Assembly: GCA_023375785.1 (NCBI GenBank)
Contig: SZWC01000845.1
Coordinates: forward strand, 195,055-259,054
Reading direction: 5' to 3'
Source: Penium margaritaceum
Taxonomy: Eukaryota; Streptophyta; Zygnematophyceae; Desmidiales; Peniaceae
Length of the DNA stretch: 64,000 nucleotides
Shown here: piece by piece, positions 22,901 through 35,289 of the stretch
How positions within the stretch are numbered: the first letter of the stretch is position 1
Layout of the letters: each line of letters starts with the position of its first letter
Position numbers and translations under genes: made by a program
Notes under the pieces: model-generated
Told to the model about the DNA's origin: nothing
Databases searched by the model: none
Seen by the model: only the letters and a program-made list of their open reading frames with translations

Positions 22901-24240
22901 TTGCGAGTGCGTGTGAGTGGTTTTGAGTGGTTGGGAGAGGTTGTCAATGGTTTTGAGTGGTTACAAGTGGTTGCAAGTGGCTCCAATTGGTTTTAAGTTC
23001 TTGCGAGTGGTTGCGAATCGTTGCAAGTGCTTGCAAGCGGTTGCGAGTTGTTGCAAGTGGTTGCAAGTGGTTGCGAGTGGTTGCGAGTGGTTGCAAGTTG
23101 TTGCGAGTGGTTGCGAGCAGTTGCAAGTGGTTGCGAGTGGTTGTGAGTGGTTGCAAGTTTTCCGAGTAGTTGCGAGCTGTTGCGAATGATTGCGAGTGCT
23201 TGCGAGTGGTGGTCAGTGGTTGTGAGTGGTTCCAAGTGGTTGAGAGTGGTTGCAAGTGGTTTGGAGTGGTTGTAAGTGGTTGCAATTGGTTGCGTGTGGT
23301 TGCGAGTGGTTGCGAGTGGTTGCGAGTGGTTGCGAGTGGTTATATGTGGTTGCAAGTGGTTTCGAGTCGTTGCGAGTGGTTGCGAGTGGTCGCAAGTGGT
23401 TATGAGTGGTTGCAAGTAGTTGTGAGTGGTTGCGAGTGGTTGCGATTGGTGAGGAGTGGCTGCGAGTGGTTGCAAGTGGTTGTGAGTGGTTGTGAGTGGT
23501 TCCGAGTGGTTGTGAGTTCCTGCAAGTGGTTTTGAGTGGTTGATAGTGGGTGCGAGTGGTTGCAAGTGGTTGTGTGAAGTTGTGCATGGTTGCGAGTGGT
23601 TGCAAGTGCTTGCAAGTGGTTGTGAGTTGTTGTGAGTGGCTGTGAGTGATTGCAAGTGGTTGGAAGTGGTTGCGAGTGGTTGCGAGTGGTTGCAAGTGGT
23701 TACGAGTGGTTATGAGTAGTTTTGTGTGGTTGCGAGTGGCGGCGAGTTGTTGCGACTGGTTGCGAGTGGTTGCAAGTGGTTGCAAGTGGTTGCGAATCGT
23801 TGCGAGTGGTTGCAAGTAGTTGCGAGTGGTTGGGAGTGGCTGTGAGTGGTTGTGAGTGTTTGCGAGTGGTTGCGAGTGGTTGCGAGTGGTTGCGATTGGT
23901 TGCGAGTGGTTTCATGTGGTTGTGAGTTGTTGCAAATGGTTGCGAGTGTGTGCAAGTGGTTGCAAGTGCTTTCGAGTGGTTGCAAGTGGTTGCGAGTGGT
24001 TGCAAGTGGTTATGAGTGGTTGTGAGAAGTTATGAGTAGTTGCGTGTGGTTCCCAGTGGTTGTGAGTGGTTGCGAGTGGTTGTAAGTAGTTGCGAGTGGT
24101 TCGGAGTGGTTGCGAGTGGTTGTGAGTGGTTGCGAGTGGTTACGCATGGTTGCGAATGGTTGCAAATGGTTGCGAGTGGTTGCGTGTGGTTGCAAGTGGT
24201 TGCAAGGGGTTTCGAGTTGTTGCGAGTGCTTGCGAGTGGT

Positions 24241-24780
24241 TGCGAGTGGCTGCAAGTGGTTGCGAGTGGCTGCAAGTGGTTGCGAGTGGCTGCAAGTGGT
24301 TGCGAGTGGCTGCAAGTGGTTGCGAGTGGCTGCAAGTGGTTGCGAGTGGCTGCAAGTGGTTGCGAGTGGCTGCAAGTGGTTGCGAGTGGCTGCAAGTGGT
24401 TGCGAGTGGCTGCAAGTGGTTGCGAGTGGCTGCAAGTGGTTGCGAGTGGCTGCAAGTGGTTGCGAGTGGCTGCAAGTGGTTGCGAGTGGCTGCAAGTGGT
24501 TGCGAGTGGCTGCAAGTGGTTGCGAGTGGCTGCAAGTGGTTGCGAGTGGCTGCAAGTGGTTGCGAGTGGCTGCAAGTGGTTGCGAGTGGCTGCAAGTGGT
24601 TGCGAGTGGCTGCAAGTGGTTGCGAGTGGCTGCAAGTGGTTGCGAGTGGCTGCAAGTGGTTGCGAGTGGCTGCAAGTGGTTGCGAGTGGCTGCAAGTGGT
24701 TGCGAGTGGCTGCAAGTGGTTGCGAGTGGCTGCAAGTGGTTGCGAGTGGCTGCAAGTGGTTGCGAGTGGCTGCAAGTGGT
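24241..24780 (+). repeat. Homogeneous 20-bp dimer repeat, 27 copies
   Basis: The dimer TGCGAGTGGCTGCAAGTGGT repeats 27 times over exactly 540 bp with no difference seen. The first half keeps CG and the second half has CA, plus a GGCTG variant found only sporadically elsewhere. Confidence 0.97.
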
Positions 24781-25243
24781 TGCGAGTTCTTGCGAGTGGT
24801 TGCGAGTGGTTGCAAGTGGTTGCGAGTGGTTTCAAGTGGTTGCAAGTGGGTTTGAGTGGTTGCGAGTGGTTACCAGTGGCTGCGAGTTCTTACGAGTTGT
24901 TGCGAGTGGTTGCGAGTGGTTCCGAGTGGTTGCGTGTGGTTGCAAGTGGTTGCGAATGGTTCCCAGTGGTTGCGAGTCGTTGTGAGTGGTTGCGAGTTGT
25001 TACGCATGGTTGGGAGTGGTGGCAAGTGGTTGGGAGTGGTTGCGTGTGGTTGCAAGTGGTTGCAAGTGGTTGCTAGTGGTTGCAAGTGGTTGCGAGTGGT
25101 TGAGAGTGGTTGTAAGTGGTTGCAAGTCGTTCCCAGTGGTTGCGAGTCGTTGTGAAAGGTTGTGAGTAGTTACGCATGGTTGAGAGTGGGTGCAAGTGGT
25201 TGGGAGTGGTTGCGTGTGGTTGCATGTGGTTGCAAGTGGTTGC

Positions 25244-25700
25244 AAATTCCGCCTCAGTTGGACACTAGCTACAGCCTAGTTGTGAAATGATTGTTGCGCC
25301 CTAGTTGCGACCTAGTTGTGTCCTAGTAGCGTCCTAGTTGCACCGTACTTGCACCCTACTTGTGCCCTAGTTGCATCTTCCTTGTACCCTACTTGTGCCC
25401 TAGTTACGCACTAGTTACACAATAGTTGTGCTTTAGTTGCATCTTACTTACGACCTGTTTATGCCTTACTTGCACCCTAGTTGCGTCCTAGTTGTACCCT
25501 AGTTGTGTCTCAGTTGCGCCTTAGTTTGGAACAAGCTACGCCCAAGTTGCGTTCTAGTTGTGCAATAGTTGCACCCTAGTTGCTCCCTAGTTTTGCCCTA
25601 CTTGCGCCCTACATGAGCCTTAGCTGTGCCCCTAGTTGTGTCCTACTTGCACCAAACTTGCACCCTAGTTGCACCCTAGTTATACCCTAGTTGCGTCCTA
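25244..25700 (+). repeat. Short class-B block, plus orientation, between opposed A arrays
   Basis: About 40 units of the 11-bp class-B repeat (CTAGTTGCGCC and variants). It begins with CCGCCTCAGTTGGACACTAG, the landmark that recurs through the main B array, so the A/B junction coincides with that landmark. It ends at GCGTCCTAGCACTTGC, where the minus-oriented A3 starts. Confidence 0.93.
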
Positions 25701-25980
25701 GCACTTGCAAACACTGGCAACCACTCGCAACTACTCGCAACAACTCCCAACCACTCGCAACCACTCGCAACCACTCGCAACCACTCACAACCACTCGCAA
25801 CCACTTGCAACCAGTCAAACCCACTCGCAACCCCTCGCAACCACTTGCAACCACTCGCAACCACTCGCAACCACTTGGAAGCACTCACAACCACTCACAA
25901 CCGCTCGCAACCACTCGCAACCACTTGCAACCACTCGCAACCACTCGCAACCACTCGTAACCACTCGCAACCACTCGCAA

Positions 25981-26380
25981 CCACTCGTAACCACTCGCAA
26001 CCACTCGCAACCACTAGCAACCACTGGCAATCACTCGCAATGACTCGCAACCACTCGCAACCACTCGCATCCACTCGCAACAACTCACAACCACTCGCAG
26101 CTACTCGCAACCACTCGCAACCACTTGCATCCAGTCTTAGCCACTTGCAACAACTCGCAGCCACTCGCAACCACTCGCAACCACTCGTAACCACTCGCAA
26201 CCACTCGCAACCACTAGCAACCACTGGCAATCACTCGCAATGACTCGCAACCACTCGCAACCACTCGCATCCACTCGCAACAACTCACAACCACTCGCAG
26301 CTACTCGCAACCACTCGCAACCACTTGCATCCAGTCTTAGCCACTTGCAACAACTCGCAGCCACTCGCAACCACTCGCAA
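25981..26380 (-). repeat. 200-bp higher-order duplication in A3
   Basis: CCACTAGCAACCACTGGCAA followed by TCACTCGCAATGACTCG lies at 26011 and 26211, and the downstream order of variants, including CATCCAGTCTTAGCC, is the same in both copies. Offset is 200 bp. Confidence 0.93.
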
Positions 26381-27953
26381 CCACTCGCATCCACTCGCAA
26401 CAACTCACAACCACTCGCAACAACTCACAACCACTTGCAGCTACTCGCAACCACTCGCAACCACTTGCAACAACTCGCAACCTCTCACAACCACTCGCAG
26501 CCACTCGCAACCACTCGTAACCACTCACAACCACTTGCTACATCTTGCAATCACTCACAACCACTCGCAACCACTCACAACCACTCACAACCACTTGCAA
26601 GCACTTGCAACCACTCGAAACCATTCACAACCACTCACAACCACCTGCAACCACTTGCAACTACTTGTAACTTCTCGTAACCACTCGTAACCACTTGCAA
26701 CCACATGCAACCACTCACAACCACTCGCAACCACTCGCAAACACTTGCAACCACTCAAAACCACTCGAACCACCTACAACCACTCGCAACCACTTGCAAC
26801 AACTCGCAACCACTCGAAACCACTCGCAACCTCTCGCAACCACTCGCAAGCATTCGCAACCACTTCCAACCACTTGCACCCACTTGCAACCCCTCGCAAC
26901 CACTCGCAACCACTTGCAACCACTTGCAACCACTCACAAAAACTAGCAGCCAATTGCGACCACTCACAATGAATAGCAACCACTCGTAACTACTCCCCAC
27001 AACTCGCAACCACTTGCAACCAGTCGCAACCACTCACAATCACTCGCAACCACTTGCAAGAACGCACAACCACTTTCAAGAACTTGCAACCACTCGCAAG
27101 CACTCGCGACCATTTGCAAATACTTACAACAACTTGCAACAAATTGCAATCACTTGCACCAACTCGCAACCAGTTACAACCACTCGCAACCACTCAAAAT
27201 CACTTCCAACCACTTCCAACCACTCTTAATCACTCGCAACCACTCACAAGCACTCACAACCACTTGCAAGCATTCTCCTCCACTCGCAACCACTCACAAC
27301 CACTCACAACCACTTGAAACCACTCGCAACCACTTGCAACTTCTCGTAACCACTCGCAACCACACGCAACCACACGCAACCACTCACAACCCCTCACAAC
27401 CACTCGTAACCACTCGCAACCACTCGCAACCATTTGCAACCACTCACAACCACTCACCACCACTCACAACCATTTGCAACCACTCGCAACCACACAGAAC
27501 CACTCTCAACCACTCGCAACCACTCTCAACCATTTGCAACTACTTGTAACCACTCGCAACCATTGCAACCACTTGCAACCACTCGCAACAGCTCGTAACA
27601 ACTCGCAGCCACTTGCAACCACTCGCAACGACTCGCAACCACTCCCAACCACTACAAACCACTCGCAACCACTTGTAACCACTCTCAACCTTTTGAAACC
27701 ACTAGAAACCACTCGCAAACATTTGCAACCACTCACAACCACTTTCAACAACTTGCAACCATTCACAACCACTTTCAACCTCTCGCAACCACTCGCAACC
27801 ATTCGCAATGACTCGCAACCACTTGCAACCACTTGCAACCACTCACAACCATTCGAAACCACTTGCAACCAGTCGCAAACACTTGCAACCACTCGCAACC
27901 ACTTGCAACCACTCGCAACCACTTGCAACCACTAGCAACCACAGGCAGCCAAA

Positions 27954-28063
27954 CCACTCCCAACCACTCCCAACCACTCCCAACCACTCTCAACCACTCC
28001 CAACCACTCCCAACCACTCCTAACCACTCCCAACCACTCCCAACCACTCCCAACCACCCCCAA
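27954..28063 (-). repeat. Locally homogenised CAACCACTCC variant block
   Basis: Eleven consecutive units end in CC rather than CG (CAACCACTCC), with one CT exception and one CCC slip. The variant is rare elsewhere, so a single unit was probably amplified here. The block contains no CpG. Confidence 0.88.
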
Positions 28064-28100
28064 TTACTCGCAACCACTAGCAACCATTCGCAACCAGTTG

Positions 28101-28300
28101 CAACCACTCGCAACCACTCGCAACCATTCGCAACCACTTGCAACCACTCGCAACCACTCGCAACCACTCGCAAGCACTCGCAACCACTAGCAACCACTCG
28201 CAACCACTCGCAACCACTCGCAACCATTCGCAACCACTTGCAACCACTCGCAACCACTCGCAACCACTCGCAAGCACTCGCAACCACTAGCAACCACTCG
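28101..28300 (-). repeat. 100-bp higher-order duplication in A3
   Basis: CAAGCACTCGCAACCACTAG occurs at 28171 and 28271 with matching flanks. Offset is 100 bp (10 units). Confidence 0.9.
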
Positions 28301-30832
28301 CAACCACTCGCAACCACTTGCAACCACTTGCAAGCTCTCGCAACCACTGAAAAACCATTCCCAACCACTTGCAACTTCTCGCAACCACTTGGAACCACTC
28401 GCAGCCACTTGAAACTTCTTGCAACCACTTGCAACCACTCGCAACCACTCACAAACAGTCAACACCACTTGCAAGCACTCGCAATTTCTCGCAACCACTC
28501 ACAACCACTCCCAACCACTTGTAGCCACAAACAACCACTCATAACCACTCGCAACCACTTGCAACCACTTGCAACCACTCGCAACCACTCGCAACAACTT
28601 GCAAGCACTTGCAACCACTTGCAGTCACTGGCAGCCACTCCCAGCCACTTGCAACCACTTGCAACCACTCGCAGCCACTTGCAACCACATGCAACCACTC
28701 ACAACAACTTGCAACCACATTCACCCACTCTGAACCACTCATAACCACTCGCAACCACTTGCAACCACTGGCAACCACTCGCAACCACTTGCAACCACTA
28801 GCAACCACTCGCAATCACTCCTAACCAGTCCCAACCACTTGAAACCAGTTGCAACCAATTGCAACCACTCGCAACACTTGCATCCACTCGCAACCATTCG
28901 CAACCACTTGCAACCACTTCCACCCACTTGCAACCCCTCGCAACCACTCGCAACCACTTGCAACCACTTGCAACCACTCGCAACCACTCTCAACCAATAG
29001 GAGCTACTCTCAACCACTCGCAACCACTCGCAACCACTCGCAATCACTAGCAACCACTCGTAACTACTCGCCACCACTCGCAACCACTTGCAACCTTTTG
29101 CGACCACTCACATCCACTCGCAACAACTTGCAAGCACTTACAACCACTTGCAAGCAGTCACAACCACTCGCAAGCAGTCGCAACCATTTCCAACTACTTG
29201 CAACCACTAGCAACAACTTGCAACCATTTGCAACAAATCGCAACCACTTGCAACCGCTCACAACCACTGACAACCACTTCCAACCGCTTGCAACTACTCG
29301 CAACCACTGGCAACTAATTACAACCACTCAAAACAACTTGCAAGCATTCGCAACCACTCGCAATCACTCACAGCCACTCATAACAACCTGCAACCACTCG
29401 CAACCACACGCAACCACTCGCAACCATTTGCAACCACTCGCAGCCACTTGCAACCACTCGCAACCACTTGCAACCACTTGTATCCACTCGCAACCACTCG
29501 CAACCACTCGCAACCACTCGGAACCATTTGCACCCACTTGCAATCCCTCGCAACCACTCCCAATCAATCACAACCACTTGCAACCACTCGCAACGACTCG
29601 CAACCACTAGCAGTCACTCGCAGCCACTCGCAACCACTCGCAACCACTAGCAACCACTAGTAACTACTCGCAACCACTTGCAACCACTCGCAACTTCTCC
29701 AACCACTCGCAATCACTTGCAAGCACTCAAAACCACTTGCAAGCACTTTCAACCACTCGCAACCACTCGCAACCATTCGCAACCACTTGTAACCACTCGC
29801 AAAAACTTGCAACAACTTGTAACAACTTGCAACGACTTGCAACCACTCGCAACCACTCACACCCACTTGCAACCACTTGCAACCACTCGCAACCACTTGC
29901 AACAACTCAAAACCACCCACAACCACTTGCAACCACTGGCAACCACTCGCAACCACTCGTAAGAACTCGCAAGCACTCTCAACCACTCGCAAAAAACTAG
30001 AAACCACTTGCAACCACTAGAAACCACTCGAAACCACAAGCAATCACTCGCAACCACTTGCAACCACTTGCAACCACTTGCAACCATTTGCAACCACTTG
30101 CAACCACTCGCAATCACTGACAACCACTCGCACCCACTCGCAACCACTCACAACCAATTGCAACCACTTGCAACTACTCACAACCACTCACAATCATTCA
30201 CAACCACTGGCAACCACACGCAACCACTTGCAACCACTCGCAGCCACTTGCAACCACTGGCAACCATTTGCAACCACTCGCATCCACTCACAAACACTCA
30301 ACACCACTTGCAACCACTCACAGCCACTCGCAACCACTCACAACCACTTCCAACCACTTGCAACCAAAAACAACCATTTCTAACCACTCATAACCACTTG
30401 CAACCACTCGCAACCACTCGCAACCACTCGCAACCAATCACAACCACTCGCAACCACTTGCAGTCACTCGCAACCACTCGCATCCACTCGCAACTACTTA
30501 CAACCAGTTGCAACCACTCGTAACCACTCGCAACCGCACGCAACCACTTGCGACCACTTGCAACCACTCACAACCTCTCACAACCACTCGCAACCACTCA
30601 CAACCTCTCCCCACCACTTGCAACCACTTGCAACCACTCGCAACCACTCACAAGCACTCACAACCGCCCTCAACCACTCGCAACCACTCGCAACCACTCG
30701 TAACCACTGGCAACGACTCGTAACCTCTCGCAACTGCTCGTAACCGCTCGCAACCGCTTGCAACTGCTCGCAACCGCTCGCAACCACTCGCAACCACTTG
30801 CAACCACTCGCAACCACTCGCAACCACTTGCA

Positions 30833-30960
30833 NNNNNNNNNNNNNNNNNNNNNNNNNNNNNNNNNNNNNNNNNNNNNNNNNNNNNNNNNNNNNNNNNNNN
30901 NNNNNNNNNNNNNNNNNNNNNNNNNNNNNNNNNNNNNNNNNNNNNNNNNNNNNNNNNNNN
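30833..30960. other. Assembly gap (128 N) in A3
   Basis: Run of N with class-A minus-orientation units on both sides, so the missing sequence is presumably more of the same array. Confidence 0.99.
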
Positions 30961-31968
30961 CTCGCAACCACTCGCAACCACTTGCAACCACTCGCAACCA
31001 CTCGCAACCACTTGCATCCACTAGTAACCACTCGCAACCACTCACAACCACTAGCAACCACTCGCAACCAATCGCAACCACTCGCAGCCACTCGCAACGA
31101 CTGGCAACCACTCTCAACCACTCGCAACCGCTCGCAACAACTCTTAGCCACTTGCAACCATTCGCAACCACTCCCAACCACTTGCAGCCACTCGCAACCA
31201 TTCTCAACCACTCACAACCACTTGCAAGCATTTGCAACCACTCGCAACCACATACAACTACTCGCAACCACTCGCAACCACTCGTAGCCAATTGCAACCA
31301 CTCTCAATAAGTCAAAACCACTTGCTAGCACTTACAACCACTCAAAACCACTCGTAACCACTCACAACCACTCACAATCACTTGCAAGCACTCGGAAGCA
31401 CTTGCAACCACTCACAACCACTCACAACCACCTGCAACCACTCGCAACCACTTGTAACTTCTTTTAACCACTCGCAACCACTCGCAACCACATGCAACCA
31501 CTCACAACCACTCTTAACCACTCGCAACCACTTACAACCACTCGCAACCACTTGTAACCACTCGCAACCACTCGCAACCATTCACAACGACTCGCAACCA
31601 CTCGCAACCACTGGCAACCACTTGCACCCACTCGTAACCACTCGCAACATCTCACAACTTCTTGCAACCACTTGCAACTACTCGCAACCATTCGCAACCA
31701 TTTGCAACCACTTGCAACCACTTGCCACCACTCACATCTGTTCGCAACCTCTCGCAACCACTCGCAACCACACACAACCAATCACAACCACTCGCAACCA
31801 CTCGCAACCATTCGCATTCACCTGCAATCAGTCGCAACCATTGCAACCAATCGCAACCACTTGCATCCGCTCCTAACCACTCGTAGCCACTCGCAACCAC
31901 TCGCAACGATTCGCAACCAATCCCAACCACTAGAAACCACTTGCAACCACTTCTAACCTCTCTCAACC

Positions 31969-32967
31969 TAGTTGCGCAAATACGGCGCAACTAGGGCGTA
32001 ACTAGGGCACAACTAGGGCGCAACTAGGACATAGCTAGTGCCCAAATGAGGCGCAACTTGGGCCCAACTAGGGCGCAAGAACGGTTCAAGTAGGGCGTAT
32101 CTAGGGCACAAAAAGAACCCAAGAAGGGTGCAAGTAGGGTACAACTAGGACGCAACTACAGTGTAACTAGGGTGCAAGTAGGGCGCAAGTATGTAGCAAG
32201 TATGGTGCAACTATGGCGCAACTAGGGTGCAACTAGGGCGTAGCTAGTGCTCAACTGAGGCGCAACAAAAGGTGCAAATAGGGTGCAAGTAGGGCGCAAC
32301 AAAGGCGCAAGTAGGACGCAGTTATGGTGCAAGTAGGGTGTAGGAAGGGTGCAAGTAGGGCGCAACTATGGGCACAACTTGAGCGCAACTAGGGCACAAC
32401 TAGGGCGCAAGTAGGGTGCAAGTAAGGTGCAACTAGGGTGCAACTAGGGTACAACTACGGTGCAACTAGGGCGTGAATAGGGCATAGCTAGTGCAAAAAT
32501 GAGGTGCAACTAGGGCGCAACTCGGGTGCAAGTAGGACGCAACTAGGGCGCAAGTAGGGTGCAACTAGGACGTAAGTAGGGTACAGTTAGGGCGCAACTA
32601 GGGCGCAACTAGGGCATAAATAGAGTGCAACTAGGGCGCAATTAGGATGCAACTAGGGCGTAACTAGGGTACAACTAGGGCGTGAGAAGGGCGCAAGTGG
32701 GGTGCAACTAGGGCGCAACTAGGGCGCAAGTAGGGTGTAAGTAGGGCCCAACTAGGATGTAACAAGGGTGCAACTAGGGCGTAGCTAGTGCCCAACTGAG
32801 GTGCAACTAGGGCGCAACTAGGGTGCAAGTCGGACGTAGCTAGGACGCAAGTTGGACGCAACAAGGGCGCAACTAGGACGCAACTAGGGCGTAAGTAGGG
32901 TGCAAGTGGGGTGCAATTAGGGTGCAACTAGGACGCAACTAGGGCGTAGCTAGTGCCTGACTGAGGC
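31969..32967 (-). repeat. Class-B block, minus orientation
   Basis: The plus strand reads AACTAGGGCGC and variants, the reverse complement of the class-B unit, for about 1 kb (roughly 90 units). The B landmark appears reversed (GTAGCTAGTGCCCAACTGAG near 32785). The block ends at CTGACTGAGGCG, an edge of that landmark, where orientation flips to plus. Confidence 0.95.
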
Positions 32968-35289
32968 GTCCAAGTTGCACCCATAATTGTGCCCTACTTG
33001 CACCGTTCCTGCACCCTAGTTGCGTCATGATTGCGTCCTACTTGCGCTTTAGTTGCGCCGTACTTGCACCATATCTACACCTTTGATGCGCCTCAGTTGA
33101 GCACTAGCTACGCCCAAGCTACGCCCTAGTTGCACCCTAGTTGTGCCCTAGTTGTGTCCTAGTTGCGCCCTACTTGCACCCTACTTGCGCCCTACTTGCG
33201 CCCTAGTTCCGCTCTGGTTGCACCCTAATTGCACCCTAGTTGTGCCATAGTTGCACCGTAGATGGAGACAAGCTACGCCCTGGTTGCGCCCTAATTGTGC
33301 CCTATTTGCACCTTAGTTGGGTATTAGCTACGCCCTAGTTGCGCCCTAGTTGCGCCCTAGTTGCGCCCTAGTTGCACCCTACATGTGTCCTACTTGCGCC
33401 CTAGTTGCTCCTCAGTTGGAAACTAGCTACACCCTGGTTGCACCCTAATTGCGCCCTAGTTGCGCCCTAGTTGCGTGCTACTTGCGCTGTAGTCGTGCCC
33501 TTGTTGTGTCCTTGTTGCACGTCAGTTGGATACTAGATACGTCGTAGTTGCACCCTAGTTGTGCCCTACTAGTTGCACCCTAGTTCTGCCCTAGTTGCGC
33601 CCTAGTTCTGCCCTAGTTGTGCCCTACTTACGCCCTACTTGTGCCCTAGTTGCACCCTAGTTCCGTCCTAGTTGCGCCTTAGTTGCGCCTCAGTTGGGCA
33701 CTAGCTACGCCCTAGTTGCGTCCTAGTTTTGCCCTAGTTGCACCATACTTGCGTCCTACTTGCGCCCTACTTGCGTCCTACTTGCGCCCTAGTTGCGCCC
33801 TAGTTGCGCCTCAGTTGAGCACAAGCTACGCCCTAGTTGCGTCGTAGTTGGACCCTAGTTGCACCCTACTTGCGCCCTAGTTGCGCCCTAGTTTTGCCCT
33901 AACTGCACCCTTCTTGCACCCTAGTTGCGCCCTTCTTGTGCCCTCGTTGTCCCCTTCTTGCGCCCTAGTTTCGCCCTAGTTGTGCCTCTGTTTGGCACTA
34001 GCTACGCCCTATTTGCGCCCTAGTTGCGCCGTAGTTCATCCTATTTGTGCCCTGCTTGCCTCCTGGTTGCGCCCTACTTGCGCCCAAGTTGTGCCCGACT
34101 TACGCCCTAGTTGCGCCCTAGTTGCGCCTCAGATGAGCACCAGCTATGCCCTAGTTACGACCTAGTTGCACCCTAGTTGTGCCTTACTTCTATCCTAGTC
34201 ACACTTCAGTTGCGCCCTAGTTGCATCCTAGTTGCATCTTAGTTTCACCCTAGTTGCTCCTCAGTTGGGCACTAGCTACGAGCAAGTTGCGCCCTAGTAG
34301 CGCCCTAGTAGCGTCCTAGTTGCGTCCTACTTGCGTCCTAGTTGCGGCCTAGTTCTGCCCTAGTTTTGCCAGAGTTGGGCACTAGCTAGGCCCTAGTTGC
34401 GCCCTAGTTGCGCCCTGGCTGCGCCTTACTTGCGCCCTACTTGCGCCCTAGTTGCGCCCTAGTTGTAGCCTAGTTGCGCCCACATGGTGCCCTAGTTGTG
34501 CCCTACTTGCATCCTATTTCCACCCTACTTGCTCCCTAGTTGCATCCTAGTTGCACCTTAGTTGGGCACTAGCTAAGTTGTAGTTGCCGCCTAGTTGTGT
34601 CCTAATTGTACCTTAGTTGCGCCCTTCTTGCGTCCTACTTGCGCCCTACTTGCGCCCTACTTGCGTCCTAGTTGTGCCAGACTTGCACCCTAGAGCCGCC
34701 TCAGTTAGGCACTAGCTACGCCCTAGTTGCGCCCTAGATGCACACTAGTTGCACCCTACTTGCACCCTACTTGCGCCCTAGTTGCGTCCTAGTTGGACCC
34801 AAGTTGCGCCCTAGTTGCACCCTCCTTGTACCCTACTTGACCCCTAGTTGCGTCCTACTTGCATCCTAGTTGTGCCCTAGTTGCACCTCAGTTGGACACT
34901 AGCTACGCCCAACTTACGCCCTAGTTGCGGCCGAGGTGCGCCCTACTTGCGCCATATGTGCACCCTAGTTGCGCCTTCTTGCCCCTAGTTGCGCCCAACT
35001 TGTGCCCTAGTTACGCCCTAGTTGCATCCTAGTTGTGCCTCAGTTGGGCACTAGCTACGCCCTAGTTGCACCCTAGTTGCGCCCTCGTTGTGCCCTAGTT
35101 GCACCCTACTTATACCCTACTTGCGCCCTAGTTGCATCTTAGCTACATCCTAGTTGCACCCTAGTTGCACCTCAGTTCGGCACTAGCTACGCCCTAGTAG
35201 CGCCCTAGTTGCGTCTTAGTTGCGCCCTACTTGCGCCATACTTGCGCCCTACTTGCGCCCTAGTTGTGCCCTAGTTGTGCCCTAGTTGT

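Larger units (their letters stand above)
17016..25243 (+). repeat. Array A2: 10-bp minisatellite, same unit and orientation as A1
   Basis: About 820 units of AGTGGTTGCG and variants. Order of rare variants shows that most of A2 (about 17210-24240) is a diverged copy of A1 (about 8590-15224). Examples are TTGCGAGTCATTGCCACCGG (11876 and 20820) and GCGAGTGAAGGC followed by GTGCTTGGGATTGG (11220 and 20258). Offsets between matching landmarks run from about 8.6 to 9.0 kb, reflecting internal expansions in either copy. The array ends at TTGCAAATTCCGCC, where class B begins. Confidence 0.97.
25701..31968 (-). repeat. Array A3: class-A 10-bp minisatellite in inverted orientation
   Basis: The plus strand reads CAACCACTCG and variants, the reverse complement of the A1/A2 unit. 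About 610 units are present around one gap. Variation again centres on the CG step (CTCGCAA, CTTGCAA, CTCACAA). The array ends at CTCTCAACCTAGTTGCG, where minus-oriented class B begins. Confidence 0.97.
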
